Of a stretch of 64,000 bases of DNA, positions 26,991-39,800 are shown one piece after another; position 1 is the first letter of the stretch, and each line of letters begins with the position of its first letter. The stretch comes from Atrichornis clamosus (lineage: Eukaryota; Chordata; Aves; Passeriformes; Menuridae). Under the pieces are notes generated by a model. That model was not told the origin of the DNA, ran no database searches, and saw only the letters and a list, made by a program, of their open reading frames with translations. Both the position numbers and the translations under genes were made by a program. The stretch spans positions 1 to 64,000 of the forward strand of contig WBMZ01009454.1 in assembly GCA_013400975.1 (NCBI GenBank), in the 5' to 3' direction.

Positions 26991-29045
26991 GAAATCATGA
27001 AAGACACATTTATTTGTAATTCTTGCTGGTTAACACAGCACCCTATTAGATGCTGAACTGCAGCATCAGAAAAATAATGATGCACATCAGATATGCTAAT
27101 AGCAGAAGAGAAACTAAATGGAGCATTTTGACGTGGTCCTGCGCAGGACTGAACTTGCTCCTTTCAAATCAGAGGAGCTCTGACACTGATTTTGAGCTTC
27201 CTGTCATCGTGTGAACTGCGGTTCACTTTCAGCAATATGTCATCATTAATTCTGAGCTGCCCTGTTCCTCAGGATGTTCAGCTCGAATACAAGCTTAATG
27301 AGGTTGAGACACATAAAGTTAGACAATTGTGTATGAGGAAATTAAAATGGAGAAGGAAAAAAAAAGTAAAAAAATAAAAGAGAGCAATGGGTGGAAAACA
27401 CATCTTTGCTAGTCTAAGGAATAAATTGAATTTAAAGAAATTCTAGTGCCTTTCCATTTACCTTTATCATTAGTGCACCCATGACTGAACTTGAATGTTT
27501 CCCCCTTATCTTGATGAGTTTTGTTTTGCTTTATGAGATATTCCATCACCTGATGGAATCTGATGAACTGTGATGTTTCTACCCGGAACAAGAGATTTGT
27601 AAGGAAAAGGTTGACCTGGTAGGTTAAACAGGTAAATGGTTAAGATGAACCTGCTACAAATGTCAGGAAATGGAAAGCAGTGGTATTTTACATTATTTTA
27701 AACATTCTATATTTCTGGCAGTGAGAAATCATTTAGACTGATGCATCTGCTGGATTCTTAGATGTAGAAATAATTCTTTAAGCTCTTTTAAGCAGGATTA
27801 TTCCTAAACATTTTTATATAATCTGGTATGCTTTGAGCATTAATGGTTAACTAATAGCAATAAAAATATTTATTCATGACATGTAAAACTACCAGCAGGG
27901 AGTTTAATGTTTTGTTTCAGTTTGGGGCTTTTTTTCCAGAAAGAGAGAAATGATAAAACAATGAAATAAAACGGGAAACAAATTGCCATGCCAGTGAAAT
28001 GAATTGAGTTTGAATTACTGCAACAACTTTCCCTGGACTCACTTTATTTGACTTATTGCTTTTAGCTCTTCAACATCTCTGTTAAAAAAATTTTAAACTT
28101 TCTATTCTCTGCTTTAGGCTAAGTTGATAAGGAAAGGAGGCTTTCCTCTGTCTTCTTTATAGTGTGGCCCTCACTATTCTGCTTCATCATAGTAAATAGT
28201 TGTGGTGGTGCATCACAACTCATGCTGTCCTTCCATTTCTTGTCAACCTGAGGCAAAGGTTGATAGCAGCTTGATAGGGGGAATACCCTCACAATTTTTT
28301 CTAAATTTAACATATTTTCTTCAGAACAATAAAGTTTGGTAACAAAAAGGGAAGAAACGGTCATGCAAAATCATTATTAAAATTAAGCTTGATTTTTAAC
28401 AGATTCTTTGTTGTAAGTACATAAATACATTTTATTTAAATTTAGGTTTCAAAATGAGGTGCTTAAATAAGAACTCTATTCATCCTTGGTAGAATTTGCT
28501 GCTGGTAAATGTTGCATAGTAAGAGGACAGTTCTTCAGCATTTTAATAGTGTTGATTTTCTTGTTTACACAGAGATATATCTCAGTGCCCACAAAACAGG
28601 TGTTTCTCTCTTGTCCAGTTAAGATACTCCTTAAAATGCTTGCAAGCTGCTGGTAGGACCCTAAAAGTTACCATTGGTTGGAATTTTTAAATAGGCAGTT
28701 CATTAATTGCTATGTAGGCAACTCCTAGTCTAAGTTTCCACCTGAGGAATGTCACATCTTGTGGTGGCTGAAACAGGCTGAAATGTCACATCTTCTCTGC
28801 TGATGATACAAAGAACTGACCTTCAATTTAAGCATGTTAACTGAATTTCAAAATTTAAGAAAGATTAATGTGTTCCCTTCCTTTTAAGTTTGGAGGAATT
28901 TCTGTGTGTTTATTGTGCTGTTATTTCCTGACGTACTTCTCACTCATTCCTCTTGTAGAAACATGCCCACGTCACTCAGTTGTGACACAGATTTTATTCT
29001 ATCTTTTTATTCACGACACCTCTTCTAGTGAAAAAAAAAATATAT
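26991..29045. other. unique AT-rich DNA, no gene seen
   Basis: No frame over 81 codons. A 13-nt direct repeat ('aatgtcacatctt', near 28748 and 28780) is the only structure noticed. Confidence 0.5.
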
Positions 29046-29101
29046 AAATCTATTTCGTTTATGTGACAAGGTTAAATCTCTTTGGTTTATGTGACAAGGT
29101 T
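29046..29101 (+). repeat. 28-bp tandem duplication at the LTR border
   Basis: Two adjacent 28-bp units, 29046-29073 and 29074-29101, differ at only two positions. Each ends 'gtttatgtgacaaggtt'. The second unit runs into the start of LTR family C, so the first unit duplicates the LTR terminus outwards. Confidence 0.9.
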
Positions 29102-29553
29102 TTTGTTGCAGGCAGGCTACAAGGGTGGCTTCTGTGAGAAGATGTTGGAAGCTTCCCCAATGAAAAATACAGTCAAAGCCAGATGGGCTCAAGAGGGACC
29201 CACCACTGGCCAAGGCTGAGCCTATCTGCAGTGGTGGTAGTGCCGCTGGAATAACACATCTAAGAGGGGAAAAAAACCTGCTGTGCAAGAGCAACCAGAG
29301 AGAAGAGTGAGAATATGTGAGAGAAACAGCTCTGCAGATATTCAGGTCCGTGCAGAAGGAGGGGCAGGAGGTGCTCCAGGCGCCAGAGCCGAGATTCCCC
29401 TGCGGCACCTGGTGCAGCCCATGGTGAGGCAGCTGTGTCCCTGCAGCACAGGGAGGTCCATGGGGGAGCAGAGATCCACCTGCAGCCCCTGCAGGACCCT
29501 GTTTCAGAGCAGGGAGGTGTCCAAAGGAGGCTGCAACCTCATTGGAAGCCCAC

Positions 29554-29780
29554 GCTGGAGGAGATTCCTGGGCCTGTGATCCATGAAGCGAGGAGCCTGT
29601 GCTGGAGCAGATTTGTTGGCAGGACTTTTGACCCAACCTGGAACAGCCTGTTCCTGAAGGACTGCCCCCCATGCAAAAGACCCATGCTGGAGCAGCTCAT
29701 GGAGAACTGCAGTGTGTGGGAAGGACTCACACTGGAAAAGTTCATGGGGATCCCACAGGAGGGATCTCACACCGGAGCAG
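29554..29780 (+). repeat. degenerate GCTGGAG-unit repeats inside LTR C
   Basis: A recurring word related to 'gctggagcag' appears at 29554, 29601, 29686, 29731 ('actggaaaag') and 29771 ('accggagcag'), with a weaker copy near 29636. Spacing is roughly 35-50 bp. The surrounding bases also resemble each other ('ccca.gctggag'), so this is an old internal tandem array in the LTR. Confidence 0.6.
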
Positions 29781-30036
29781 GGGAAGAGTGTGAGGAGGAA
29801 GGAGTCGCAGAGGTAATGTGATGCACTGATCATAGCTCCCAATCACTACCCCCTGAGGTGGAGAATTCAGGAGTGAAATTGAACCTGGGAACCAGGAGGC
29901 AGGAGGAGGGAGTCATGCAAGGTGTTTTTAAGATATGGTTTATTTCTCCTTATTCTACTCTCATTTCTTTGGTAATAAATTAAATTAATTTCCCCACGTG
30001 AACTCCATTTTGCCCATGATGGCAATTGCTGATGGC

Positions 30037-30241
30037 AATTTGGACATCATGAGGAATTTCTTTACTGAAAAGGTTGTCAAGCATTGGAACAAGCTGCCCA
30101 GGGAGAGGGTGGAGTCACCATCCCTTGAGGTGTTCAAGAAATGACTGGACATGGCACTAGTGCTACGGTTTAATTGGTGATCAGTCGAAGGTTGGACTCG
30201 ACAATCTTGTCAGTCTTTTTGAACGTAAATTATTCTGTGAC
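30037..30241 (+). mobile_element. CR1 LINE fragment nested inside LTR C
   Basis: A 5'-truncated CR1 tail on the plus strand: 'gaggaatttctttactgaaa', 'ggttgtcaagcattggaac', 'aagctgcccagggaga', 'ggagtcaccatcccttgagg', 'gacatggcac', 'gaaggttggactcgacaatc' and an 'attattctgtga' end. The LTR sequence is continuous on either side: 'tgcccatgatggcaattgct' before and 'gatctctccctgccctt' after. The CR1 therefore jumped into an LTR that was already in place. At the left edge 'gatggcaatt' occurs twice (30018 and 30031), possibly a small duplication made on insertion. Confidence 0.9.
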
Positions 30242-30376
30242 TCCTTGATCTCTCCCTGCCCTTACCTCAACCCAGGTGCCTTCCATTTAATTTTCTCTCC
30301 CCTGTTCAGATGAGGAGGTGAGTGACAGCGCAGCTTTGGTGGCAACCTGGTGTCCACTCAGGGTCAATCCACCACA

Positions 30377-33300
30377 ATCAAATTTTGGAAAATAGTAGTG
30401 TGAAAACTATAACCACAATAAGATCTATCCACAACATGAACATAGTGGAAAGAGGAGAAGGAAAATCACAGGGGTAACTGTAACACCATTTGGCTTGACT
30501 TTTCTACACTTCAGGGGGCATAGTGTGTATGCATCACATTTTTCTTCAGATATATCCATTATATTCTACAATGAGTTGCTTTGGCTTAGGGCATGAAGCC
30601 CTTTGCACTCTAAGATTATTGCCTGAATGCAATTTTTATGTCTCAAATTTTGCTTGCCTTTGTGCTCTCATCATTTCAGAAGTGTAATTTTCAACTAGAA
30701 GCATGTTTCTTCAGCAAACCAACTCCTTGCAACAGTTGAAGAGAAGCAATAGTTGAGTTTCCACATTCTGAGCTGCCCAGTGGAACTTAATAAACCTCTT
30801 TGGAGTTTGTAGTGAAAATTAAGTTTTCCTTTAGATAAAAGATGTAAAATTGCCATGTTTGCTGTACATCTGTGTGTGTCTTATTGCTCTTAGTAATGAC
30901 TTAATAATGACTAAGTAGTTCTATGAAATGGGAAAAACTTTCTTCAATTTGTCAAATGCAGTAAATTGGGAAAAGAGCTTCTTGTAAAGAGGGTGTCCAG
31001 ACTGCATGTGAAGTAACAGGTGAAACACAAGGAATGATGAAATATTTAGTATCTTGTTGCTCACACTTTAACTTTTATGAACGCTCAACTTGCCTTATCA
31101 ATACTTTCTTTTCTCACTTAATTTTCACATTGGTTCTCCCATCTGTAGCCTTTGTGAAGAGTGGAAAAGGTGGGAAGGAGGAGCAGAATTTTTAGGATTT
31201 TTTTAATGACAGAACAAGAGTAAAATTTAAGTTAGTTCAAATCTTTTTTAATGTGAATATTTGACTTCACTTTAGAATTGCTTTTAATAATCTAAAGATG
31301 AATCTCTATTCCAGCCATTCAATGTCTGCTCATCTTTATTCTGTCACAGAATAGTCACAGTCCTGACTGTGGAATAAGCCTATAGTGAAAAATATATTTA
31401 AGAAGCTAGATATATTTGCAGCATTTATATGAAGTTTTGGGTTGCCTAAGTTGAGAATGTTTTACATTATATATCTGGTATAAGAACTTAATGATACTTG
31501 CCTCTAAAGTTGAGAATTTGACTTGCAGAAAGGATGAATGGGGATGCAAAAATAGCACACAAAGCAGGTGCCAAGTTTTTCTTATTTGCCACCTACAACA
31601 TCTGCAGAAAGTGACCTTATGTAGCTTCGATTTTGCCTGTATAGAAACTGCAAATCAGACTCAGCAAAAATTATACAACGAAAGAGCAAAGATTATCTAG
31701 CATTGAGGAAGAGAAGCTCACAGAGTTCTCACTATAAATTAAATTATCTATAAAATAAGAGAGAATGTTCTATACTCTTTTTCTGAGTCCAAAGATAAGT
31801 TGTTGCTTCAAAGGGTGATGCCCTATGGAGTAGAATTTCTTTTTTTGCTAGTATAATATTTTTCACTTTCTCATTTATCCCATTTGTAAAGTATGTCATT
31901 GATATGACTGGAAATTTCAATCCCATGCAGGCTTCTCACTAATAATGTGAAAGGTGATAAATTAGTGAAGTAATAACAGTAAATATTTTTACAGGATGAT
32001 GGAAAGGACAGTGGGAAAAATGCTAAGCATTTGTTATTCTTGTTACTGGGCATACTTTAACTACAGAGATAAAAAGAAATGTTCCATAATTTGGGGTAGT
32101 AAGATTATAGGTTGCAGAACCAAACAGAAATCAAGACATATTTCCTCAGACTTCCAAAATGTATGATATATGTCTAAAGTAATGTGACAACAAGGTAAAA
32201 ACCTCTTTATCTCAGCATGAAAAATAGCAGGAAAAGGGTGATTTTTCTATATCAGAGCTGTACTGTTTTAACACCTGTAAATATTTTATAAGTCAGTAGG
32301 TTTTCCATTCCTCACTGCAATTTTTTAGAGCTCTGGCTTGAATGAAACCATTTTGTAAATTGCATGATATAGCAGCTGCCACTTAGGATCCTCTGGAGCA
32401 GGAGCAGAGAGTCTGTGCTGTGGATGATGACTCAAGCAAAACCAACACTGTTTATCCTAAAGGGAATAGATCTTCCAATTCAAAACTCTTGCATATTCAT
32501 AAAATGAGATGTGACCTTCATCATGTTGTAACGTCAAGCTGAGTCATGGTCCACCTCTCAATCCATTCTAGGCATCAAGGGTGGAATAAAGTCCTTCTAG
32601 CCTTGGCTATCTATGGTGTAGATGTCTACATCTGGACCAGGCATCCAGATTCCCTCCCTGACAGGTCATGGGGGAGACTTAGCACTTAGGCAAGATCCAT
32701 CTCATGCCAGAGCAGACATCTTCAGCAGATTGGGTGAAGCATCCTCCATAGCTGCTTATCTCACTTCATTGACCAGGGAAATAAGGGCACCTTGTTCAGG
32801 TGTTCCAATGCAAAAGCCTGCACAGAATCCACCTCCAAGAGAGGTAAATGCCAAATCCACCTACAAGACAGACAAAATGAATTCTACCCCTATTGAACAT
32901 CAGCTTCCATAAGAAACAAAATTTCATTTAAAGAGATGGGAGAATTTTGACCCAGTATCAAGAATTTAAACAGTCAGCAAGATTTTTCCATATATCAACT
33001 CTTCCATGATTTTTGGTATGTTCTGCATCCAAAAGTCTGAAAACATGGGCTGTGCATTATTATGTAGATCAATATTAATCTGAAGGGCTTAAATAAATTT
33101 GGGGTTTTTTATCAGCAGCTTGCAAGCTGATGCAGAAAACTAATGAACTAGGCTGAAAAAATTAATGTAAAATATTGCTGTAAACTTACTATAATCACAT
33201 TAATTATTGTTGCAAAATTTATTCCTGTTGCTATTTGTTTACTGCTATTCATTTCAAGTTAAGTGTCTAAGAACCTTATCAGAACCTTTCGTTAAATAGT

Positions 33301-33502
33301 CTAAAAATTTATAATTAAAAAATAAACGACAAATGAATTTAATTTTATTTTTTGTAAGCTTAGATGGATTTAAGATAAGTGTATTTTAAATTATTATCAA
33401 AGAACCTGTTTCACTCTTCTACTTTGTCATTCCCTTTTTAAGTTCCTTCAAGTGAAAACTGCATTTTCATGCTCAGCAATTCTCAAAGAATATGAATCTC
33501 GA
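30377..33502. other. unique AT-rich DNA, no gene seen
   Basis: About 3.1 kb. A somewhat GC-richer patch at about 32520-32880 contains a 96-codon plus-strand frame (32622-32912). I recognise no protein or repeat family in it. Confidence 0.5.
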
Positions 33503-33788
33503 AATCACAGAATGGGTCAGGCTGGAAGGGCCACAGTGGGTCATCTGTTTGAATTTCCCTGCTTAAACAGGGTCATCCCAGAACACATGGAACAGGATTG
33601 CATCCCCTGATGGTTCTTGAATATCTCCAGTGAGAAGACTCCACACCCACTCTGGCCAATCTGTTCAATGCTTGGTCACTGCACAGTGAAGAAATTCTTT
33701 CTCATATTCAGGTGGAATTTCCTGTGCATCAGTTTCTGCCCATTCCCTCTTGTGTTATTAGCTGACACCACCAAGCAGAGCCTGGTCC
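33503..33788 (-). mobile_element. CR1 LINE fragment, 3' end
   Basis: An antisense CR1 tail, 3' end at 33503 ('aatcacagaatgggtcaggc'), followed by 'ttaaacagggtcatccca', 'tgaatatctccagtgagaag', 'actccacacccactctgg', 'cagtgaagaaattctttctc', 'atattcaggtggaatttcct' and 'cagtttctgcccattccctc'. It belongs to the CR1 group with a 'cctgcttaaacagggtcatc' block. The 5' edge meets an oppositely oriented CR1 end near 33789. Confidence 0.92.
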
Positions 33789-33796
33789 ATCTTCAA

Positions 33797-33853
33797 GGAG
33801 ATGGACTCAATGATCCTTGTGGGCCCCTTCCAACTCAGGAGATTCTGTCTGTA
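33797..33853 (+). mobile_element. very short CR1 3' tail, opposite orientation
   Basis: 'atggactcaatgatccttgt', 'gggccccttccaactcagga' and 'gattctgtc' form the last 50-60 bp of a CR1 on the plus strand (consensus: ttggactcgatgatccttgtgggtc...). It lies directly against the 5' side of the minus-strand CR1, so the two tails point away from each other. Confidence 0.8.
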
Positions 33854-36800
33854 GCTGGAAATTTCTGGGGGCAATCATGTTGAGGATCATTTCAGAAGAA
33901 ATCCCAGTGAATTTTTGTATTTTTCTGTTTGAAAATTTAGTATCTGTTGTAGCAATAGCTACTGTCAAGATGGTAACCTCTGAAGAATGACACCTTTTTT
34001 CATCTGTCACTTTTTCCAAGTTTTTTCTTCCCTGTTCTACTAATGTCTCTGTTTATACCTCTGCTTATTCCAAATATCAGCTGATATATTTTTAGCTTTA
34101 TTTCCTCTGTTCCTCATTTCTGTTTCTTACTTTTTAAAGCGCAGCAATACTGGTATTTCAAGATCCATGTGGTTTTATGCTAGATAAGTACTTATCTTGC
34201 TTTATTTCTTTCTCACCCACCATGGCAATATCTTTCAGGATTTTGACTCTGCCCATCCTCTTTGATCTCTACTTGATTTTACAGTGTGACTACTTGGTGG
34301 GTGATGTCTTTGTTGTCATGTTCAGGGGTTCTTTTTAATTTCTGTGATCAGACTTGCCTGAAAGATTTCTCATTAGTGTCCAGAAGAGCTGGCTCAGAGA
34401 GTCACCCACTAAGACATGGTTTCTATTTGCTTTCCCTTCCTCTAATCAGTGTTGTAAACTTCCCAAACATGTACACTAGAAATCACGGAAAAATAAGCAT
34501 TCTCCTGCTTTAGTAGATATTTTCACCTATTTAGCAAGGCTGCAGAAGCAAGAAAAAAGTTGTTTCGTTTAGATTTCCCTAGGAATAACTATGTCAAAAT
34601 GAGGACAGTGAAAGAAATTTGCTTTAATTGCTAGTTTTCATTTCTTTTTAACTAAATTTAAAACTTTTAATAAAGCATTTTCCTCATGAGAGCAGAGACA
34701 GGAATTTTTTAATGGCTTTAGGATCCTAGTAGCTGTCCCTCTTAAATGGCAGTGTTCCTTTGTCAATTATTAAGGTGATTCAATGTAGAATAGAAAATGG
34801 ACCATCCAGAAACCTTTCAGAACACACACACACAAATTGTTTTTAATGACAAGATCATATTGAGATTGTACATGTTTGCTTCTCACAATTTTCTTTCTGG
34901 CTCATGTGTTCTACTAAAACCTGTCTTCTCACACAGATTTCTCAACTCCCCTTTCTAGTTATTCCTAGCTTTTCTCATAGCTGGTTTTGCTCATTCAGTT
35001 TGGAATCAAGACACCCATATTTTAGTCTCTATCAGAGCTGGGAGGTCTCAGTTTCCATGGTGATCAGTGGAGTTCAGTCAGTAAATTAAATAAAAAACAG
35101 ATACCATAGGCCCAGTTTGTTTCTCCAAGTATCTTTGCAAAACTTCATTAAATTATTTGCAATTTGCCTAAACTCTGGTACTATTTGAGATTTTATCATG
35201 TACTGGCATAGACACTGAGGGTTGGAAAAAAGCTGCTTGAAGAATTTAAAATGAGGCAAAAGGTACAGAAGACAGATTGTACGTAATTATGTCCCGTGAA
35301 TATTGAGAATGCTTCACGTGGTCAGTGCTGGATGGACTTCTTTGTCAGGTGATGCAGAATGTTGGGCAGGCTGCTGCATCTGTGCTGCAGAAAGGTGAAG
35401 ATCATACCAGAAAATCAGTGGGAGACCATTTCCCAATCTTATACTCCCCTCATGTATATAAGGACCCGTTAGTCCTGTTCTCTTCAGTGCCCAGTGTTTT
35501 GCTTTATTTGCCATTCTTGCAGTCTATCTGCCTTCCTTCAAAGAGTCAGCCTTGCTTCCTCTCCTGTTCATATTTAATCTCTAACTTGAGCTTCACTCTC
35601 TTTCACATTACCACGAATAAGCACGCTATGGATTGAGCTGCAGTCGTCTGCAGTGCAGGTGCTGGGTTCACATTCCTGCTGGAGCACCAAAGAACTACCC
35701 AGCCTGGAGAGGATGGAAATGAATTACAAAGGCTCAAATGACTCCAAAATTAAGGGACTTTAGCATTTCTTGGAAGACCACACCCATCACTCCCTCTAGT
35801 AGTTGGGGGATAGAGATAAGACTTACAGGGACAATCCATGTGTTATCTTCCCGGACATCTCTGAAGTAAGGAATCAGAAAATAAACCTGTGAAAAAGTGG
35901 GGGCTTTTGACCTTGTATCTAATAGATGTGAAGACTTAGCTAAAAAATATAAGTACACACTTAACCTGAAGAAGCTGTCATCTGGGATCTTGATGGCTTG
36001 AATTTTGAAGAAAAACTGTCTATCAATGAAGCAACTGTCAGCACAATTTCTTTTCCTTGATCTACAGTTTTTAGATCTGTGCATGTCTCTTGTGTTTATC
36101 TCCAGGATTCATGCTTTTAAACATTCTATTTCTTATTTCTACAATGGCTTTTGAGAGTCCCATTAAAAAGAATGATTTTTCCTCAAAGCTAATTATGAAG
36201 AGCTGGAAATAAACATACAGAGAGGAAAATGAATGCATGAATGAGGGAAGAAACCAAGGTTTATTTAACATTCAAGGGGCAAAACCAGCTTTCAATATGA
36301 GGCATTTTTCCTACACATAGTTGCAAAGTACCAACATCAGTGTTAAAGAATGATAACTAATTTGAAATATGTTGTTTTCCCCCCACAGAAATCTAGTTAC
36401 AGTATTTTTATTTATTCTTTTGGGTACTTCAAATTACGGTAAGTCATCCATAAAGTCTCATGTATAATTCATGCAAAGACTTAGCACACTGTGTATTTGC
36501 CCTGCTTCAGTAAAATCACATTATTATAATTTGACTTTCAATATAGAGAGAGTGTTTATTTGTTTAAAATTTTAATTAGAGTCATAATTATGTCTAGTGT
36601 TCATAGTAGTCAATATCAATAGTAGACCTGGACAAAAACAATTAGATCAGGATGTCTTTCTATAGATTAATTTTTTCCTCTCCCATGCCCTGAATTAAAG
36701 TGGAAGAGCATATGAAGAATGTCCTGTTTTAAAGATACAAGAACATAAAATGAAATTAAAATTAAGGGAAGGGTTACTAGGTATTTATGGGAATTTCTGG

Positions 36801-39800
36801 AAATACAGTGCGTTATCAGGATCTCACTTGCATTCCAGGTAAGTAGGTAAATATAACTCTACTGAAAACATAACCATTTTACTGGTATGAATGAATGGGA
36901 AATCTGAGATAAAACAAATTCACTGAATCCATAAAAGCTGTAGGGAAGGATCTTCTGTACTGACAGAAAGTAGAATCAGAAGGACTATTATTTTTCCTTC
37001 TTCAAATATTAATTATGAACTAGTTCATATCGTAACTGAAGTTAAGAGATATCTGTAATTATCTCTCCCATAACAATAGCAGAACATCATAACAGGAATT
37101 TATTATTTCAGCTTCTTATTACATGAAAGTGATGTTCAGACTAATCAAATACATGCCAGAAAATTTCTAGTTTTTGTCATCCAAGTATCAAAACAGAAAG
37201 CATCCTCTTATCAGGTTTCAGAACCCAGAACAGCTTTTTGATAGTAGCCAGCTGAGTTATTCAGAGCATCCTCCTGCTTGTGAGACTATTCAAATCAAAC
37301 CTTTCACAGAGTATCTTAATCAACACATTCAAGGCTTTCCTACGGGATTCTATCCTGTGTTCAAACTAATGATTACTTACTTAACTTTAATCAGCTGTTG
37401 ACTAAAATATAATGCTTGAAAACAAAGCCAGCAAGCTTCACGTGATCAGCAGCTTGACCACTGGTCTATTAACTGATATCTGTGGATAAGCCTTCACGCT
37501 GAGTACAAAAGGTATGGAAGAATGCCAAAGCAGAGAATTTCCTCTTGAAGATTATAGCTGCAGATGTGAGTTTCCCACACCACCAGAGCCAAGGAGAGGC
37601 AGATTTCCTCTGTCCTGGACAACGAGTTTTCAGAACACAGCTACTTAATGAGAGGGAAAGTTGTTCCTGTCTGACAGGATCTCAGAACAAGTGGGTGATA
37701 CTCCACTTATGGCACAGGCAAAATCTGTTGGTGTTCAATCATGATTCCTAAATGAAACAGGCATAGGGATGACTGTCTTGGGGTACAGCACTGCTGATTA
37801 ATGACATGGCCATGTACTGAGCTAAGAGAAATCATTTGTAGGTCAGCACCTTAACTTTTGACAGTGGATTGCTAGAGACTGAATACAGGACAGGAGCAAG
37901 GGAAAAATAAGATGACGTTTGCTTCCAGATTTCTGACATTTTGTGTCACAGGACGCTCTGGAGCTGGAGAGTTTGTGTTGCTTTGTGCTTAATAGTCTTT
38001 CACCAGCTTTTCCTTCATGAAAGTGCTTAAGCACTTCCTTAGTTTAATTTTATTTTATTTTTGGCCTTTGCAGAGTTCTGCAGTTTAATTGTTTTCTCTT
38101 TGAAACACATTTCCTGTCATGTTCCCTGTTAGGTACTGTCATAGTCACACTATGCTGTATGCACCTATTTTATAACATTTAGAGTTTCCAGTTGTCTCTT
38201 CCAAACTGAAATCTATACAACTCCTTGAATGATTACTCTTCTGTATAGTTCAGGGTGTTTGTTGCACTGGATAATAACAATTAAAAGCAGAAAATATCCT
38301 GCATTCCTTTCTAAAAAGATACTGCATCATGTTTTTTTGGTTTTAATCAATATCATAATTTTTAAATCAAAAATGGCAAAACTGGAAATCTTAAAATCCC
38401 CAGGAAATCTTAAGCTCATTTTCCATTGTTTGCAATTTTTAATTTAACAATTCTTTCTCACCTGAATAATGTGCAATTTTTGCTTTTCTGGGTCTTCCTC
38501 ATCAGCTGAAAAAGCAGAGACCTGTATCATTACAGGAAAATTTCCATATCTTCCACTATATAAATGCAAATCCAAGCTTTAAGGATCATTTAAGTCTGAA
38601 ATGCCTATACTGAGTACAGAAAATATTTTTTATGAATAGTAAAGGGTGTCCGAACTTACTTGAAATAGAATTTTACTCCTGTTAAAAGTCAATGAAGTCA
38701 AAGAAGTATCTCAGAAAACTGACTGAGTAAAAGACTAACACAGTGTAAAGCTTTGCTGAGAACATCTCACCACAAAGACAAAGACAGTGTAAGTACTAAG
38801 CTAAGGAGAATTACAGTGCCACAGCATTTGTCAGCACAGATCACTCCCCGGGAACCGAAAGCATTAACAAGGCAGACTGTGTCAGTTTTGAGCTAATCTA
38901 AGGTTGACAATGAGAAGATTATAGAACTGAGGAAGGATCTTGTTCTCTGCCTTCTTCCTCAGTATTCTGCAACTCCTTAAAGACGTTTGCTAGACCAAGA
39001 CTGTTCGGGAAACAGCAGCGTCCCAATTCAGATGGAAATGTCAAAAGGACTTCAACATATCTTGTCTAGATTTGTTTGTAAAGCTTTGACAAGCGATTTT
39101 GTTAACATTCTCTTGCAGTGATTACACTAGTTTGTTGAAATGTTATTGCGATTTCAAGCAGTTTACCCTAATAGTCAACAGATATTTTTAGACTCTGGGA
39201 GAAGAGATACAAACTGACATTGATCTACAAGGAGAAATAATGGTATTTAATTTTATATTTAAGATACTTGGTGTTCATTAATTTGCTTCCTGTGAGTTTA
39301 TCCTTTTTTTTGGATATGTATTTTGGTTTTTTTACAAGACTATGTTAGGATTACTCATATTTACCCATTTACAAAATTGTTAGATTTATTCAGATATACA
39401 AGATTAGATTATCCTTAAATAAAACTAATTATCATCTGCAAATTTTTTTTCAATTATCTATGAGACACTAAATCACAAACCATGACAAAATGGACAAAAT
39501 GTGGAAAAAAGGTACATGTTATATTCTAGCATATTTCACCTTTTTGGGGAGAAATCATCACTACAATTTCTCATGAGAGGCATGCAAAGGACACTTTAAA
39601 GTCATTCTGTCAAAGCTCATTGCTATTATTGTTCCTTTTGTTTCCTGGTTTGTTTTTTGGGTTTTTTCTTCCATTTTCTCTTCAGTTAAATTATTTAAAT
39701 GAACACTTCATTTCTTTTAGCTATTTTTAATTATTTTCACTTACCCATGGCAGAAAACAGTTATGATTAAACTGTTGATGCAACTCTTGATGTATTTAAC

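Larger units (their letters stand above)
29079..30376 (+). mobile_element. LTR family C, near-complete copy split by a CR1
   Basis: A plus-strand LTR of about 1.1 kb once the CR1 insertion is removed. It starts near 29079 with 'tttggtttatgtgacaagg' and runs through 'ggtggcttctgtgagaag', 'tatgtgagagaaacagctct', a 'gctggag' repeat zone (29554-29780) and an AATAAA signal at 29974-29979 in 'ggtaataaattaaatt'. It resumes after the CR1 at about 30245 with 'gatctctccctgccctt' and ends 'gggtcaatccaccaca' at 30376. The 3' end is CA and the copy at 13860 shows the TG start. No primer binding site or viral gene follows. The 215-codon minus-strand frame and the plus-strand frames of up to 128 codons here are by-products of this GC-richer repeat. 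Confidence 0.85.

Noticed and set aside
29025..29672. 215-codon minus-strand open frame, the longest in the window
   Set aside because: It lies antisense to LTR family C, which occurs again at 13428-13860 as a non-coding repeat. Its length follows from the GC-richer LTR sequence.
29435..29821. 128-codon plus-strand frame
   Set aside because: It runs through the GCTGGAG repeat array of the LTR; no gag, pol or env motif is seen.
35453..35469. TATA-like 'catgtatataaggaccc' as a promoter
   Set aside because: AT-rich DNA yields such words often, and no transcript-like or LTR structure could be fitted around it.
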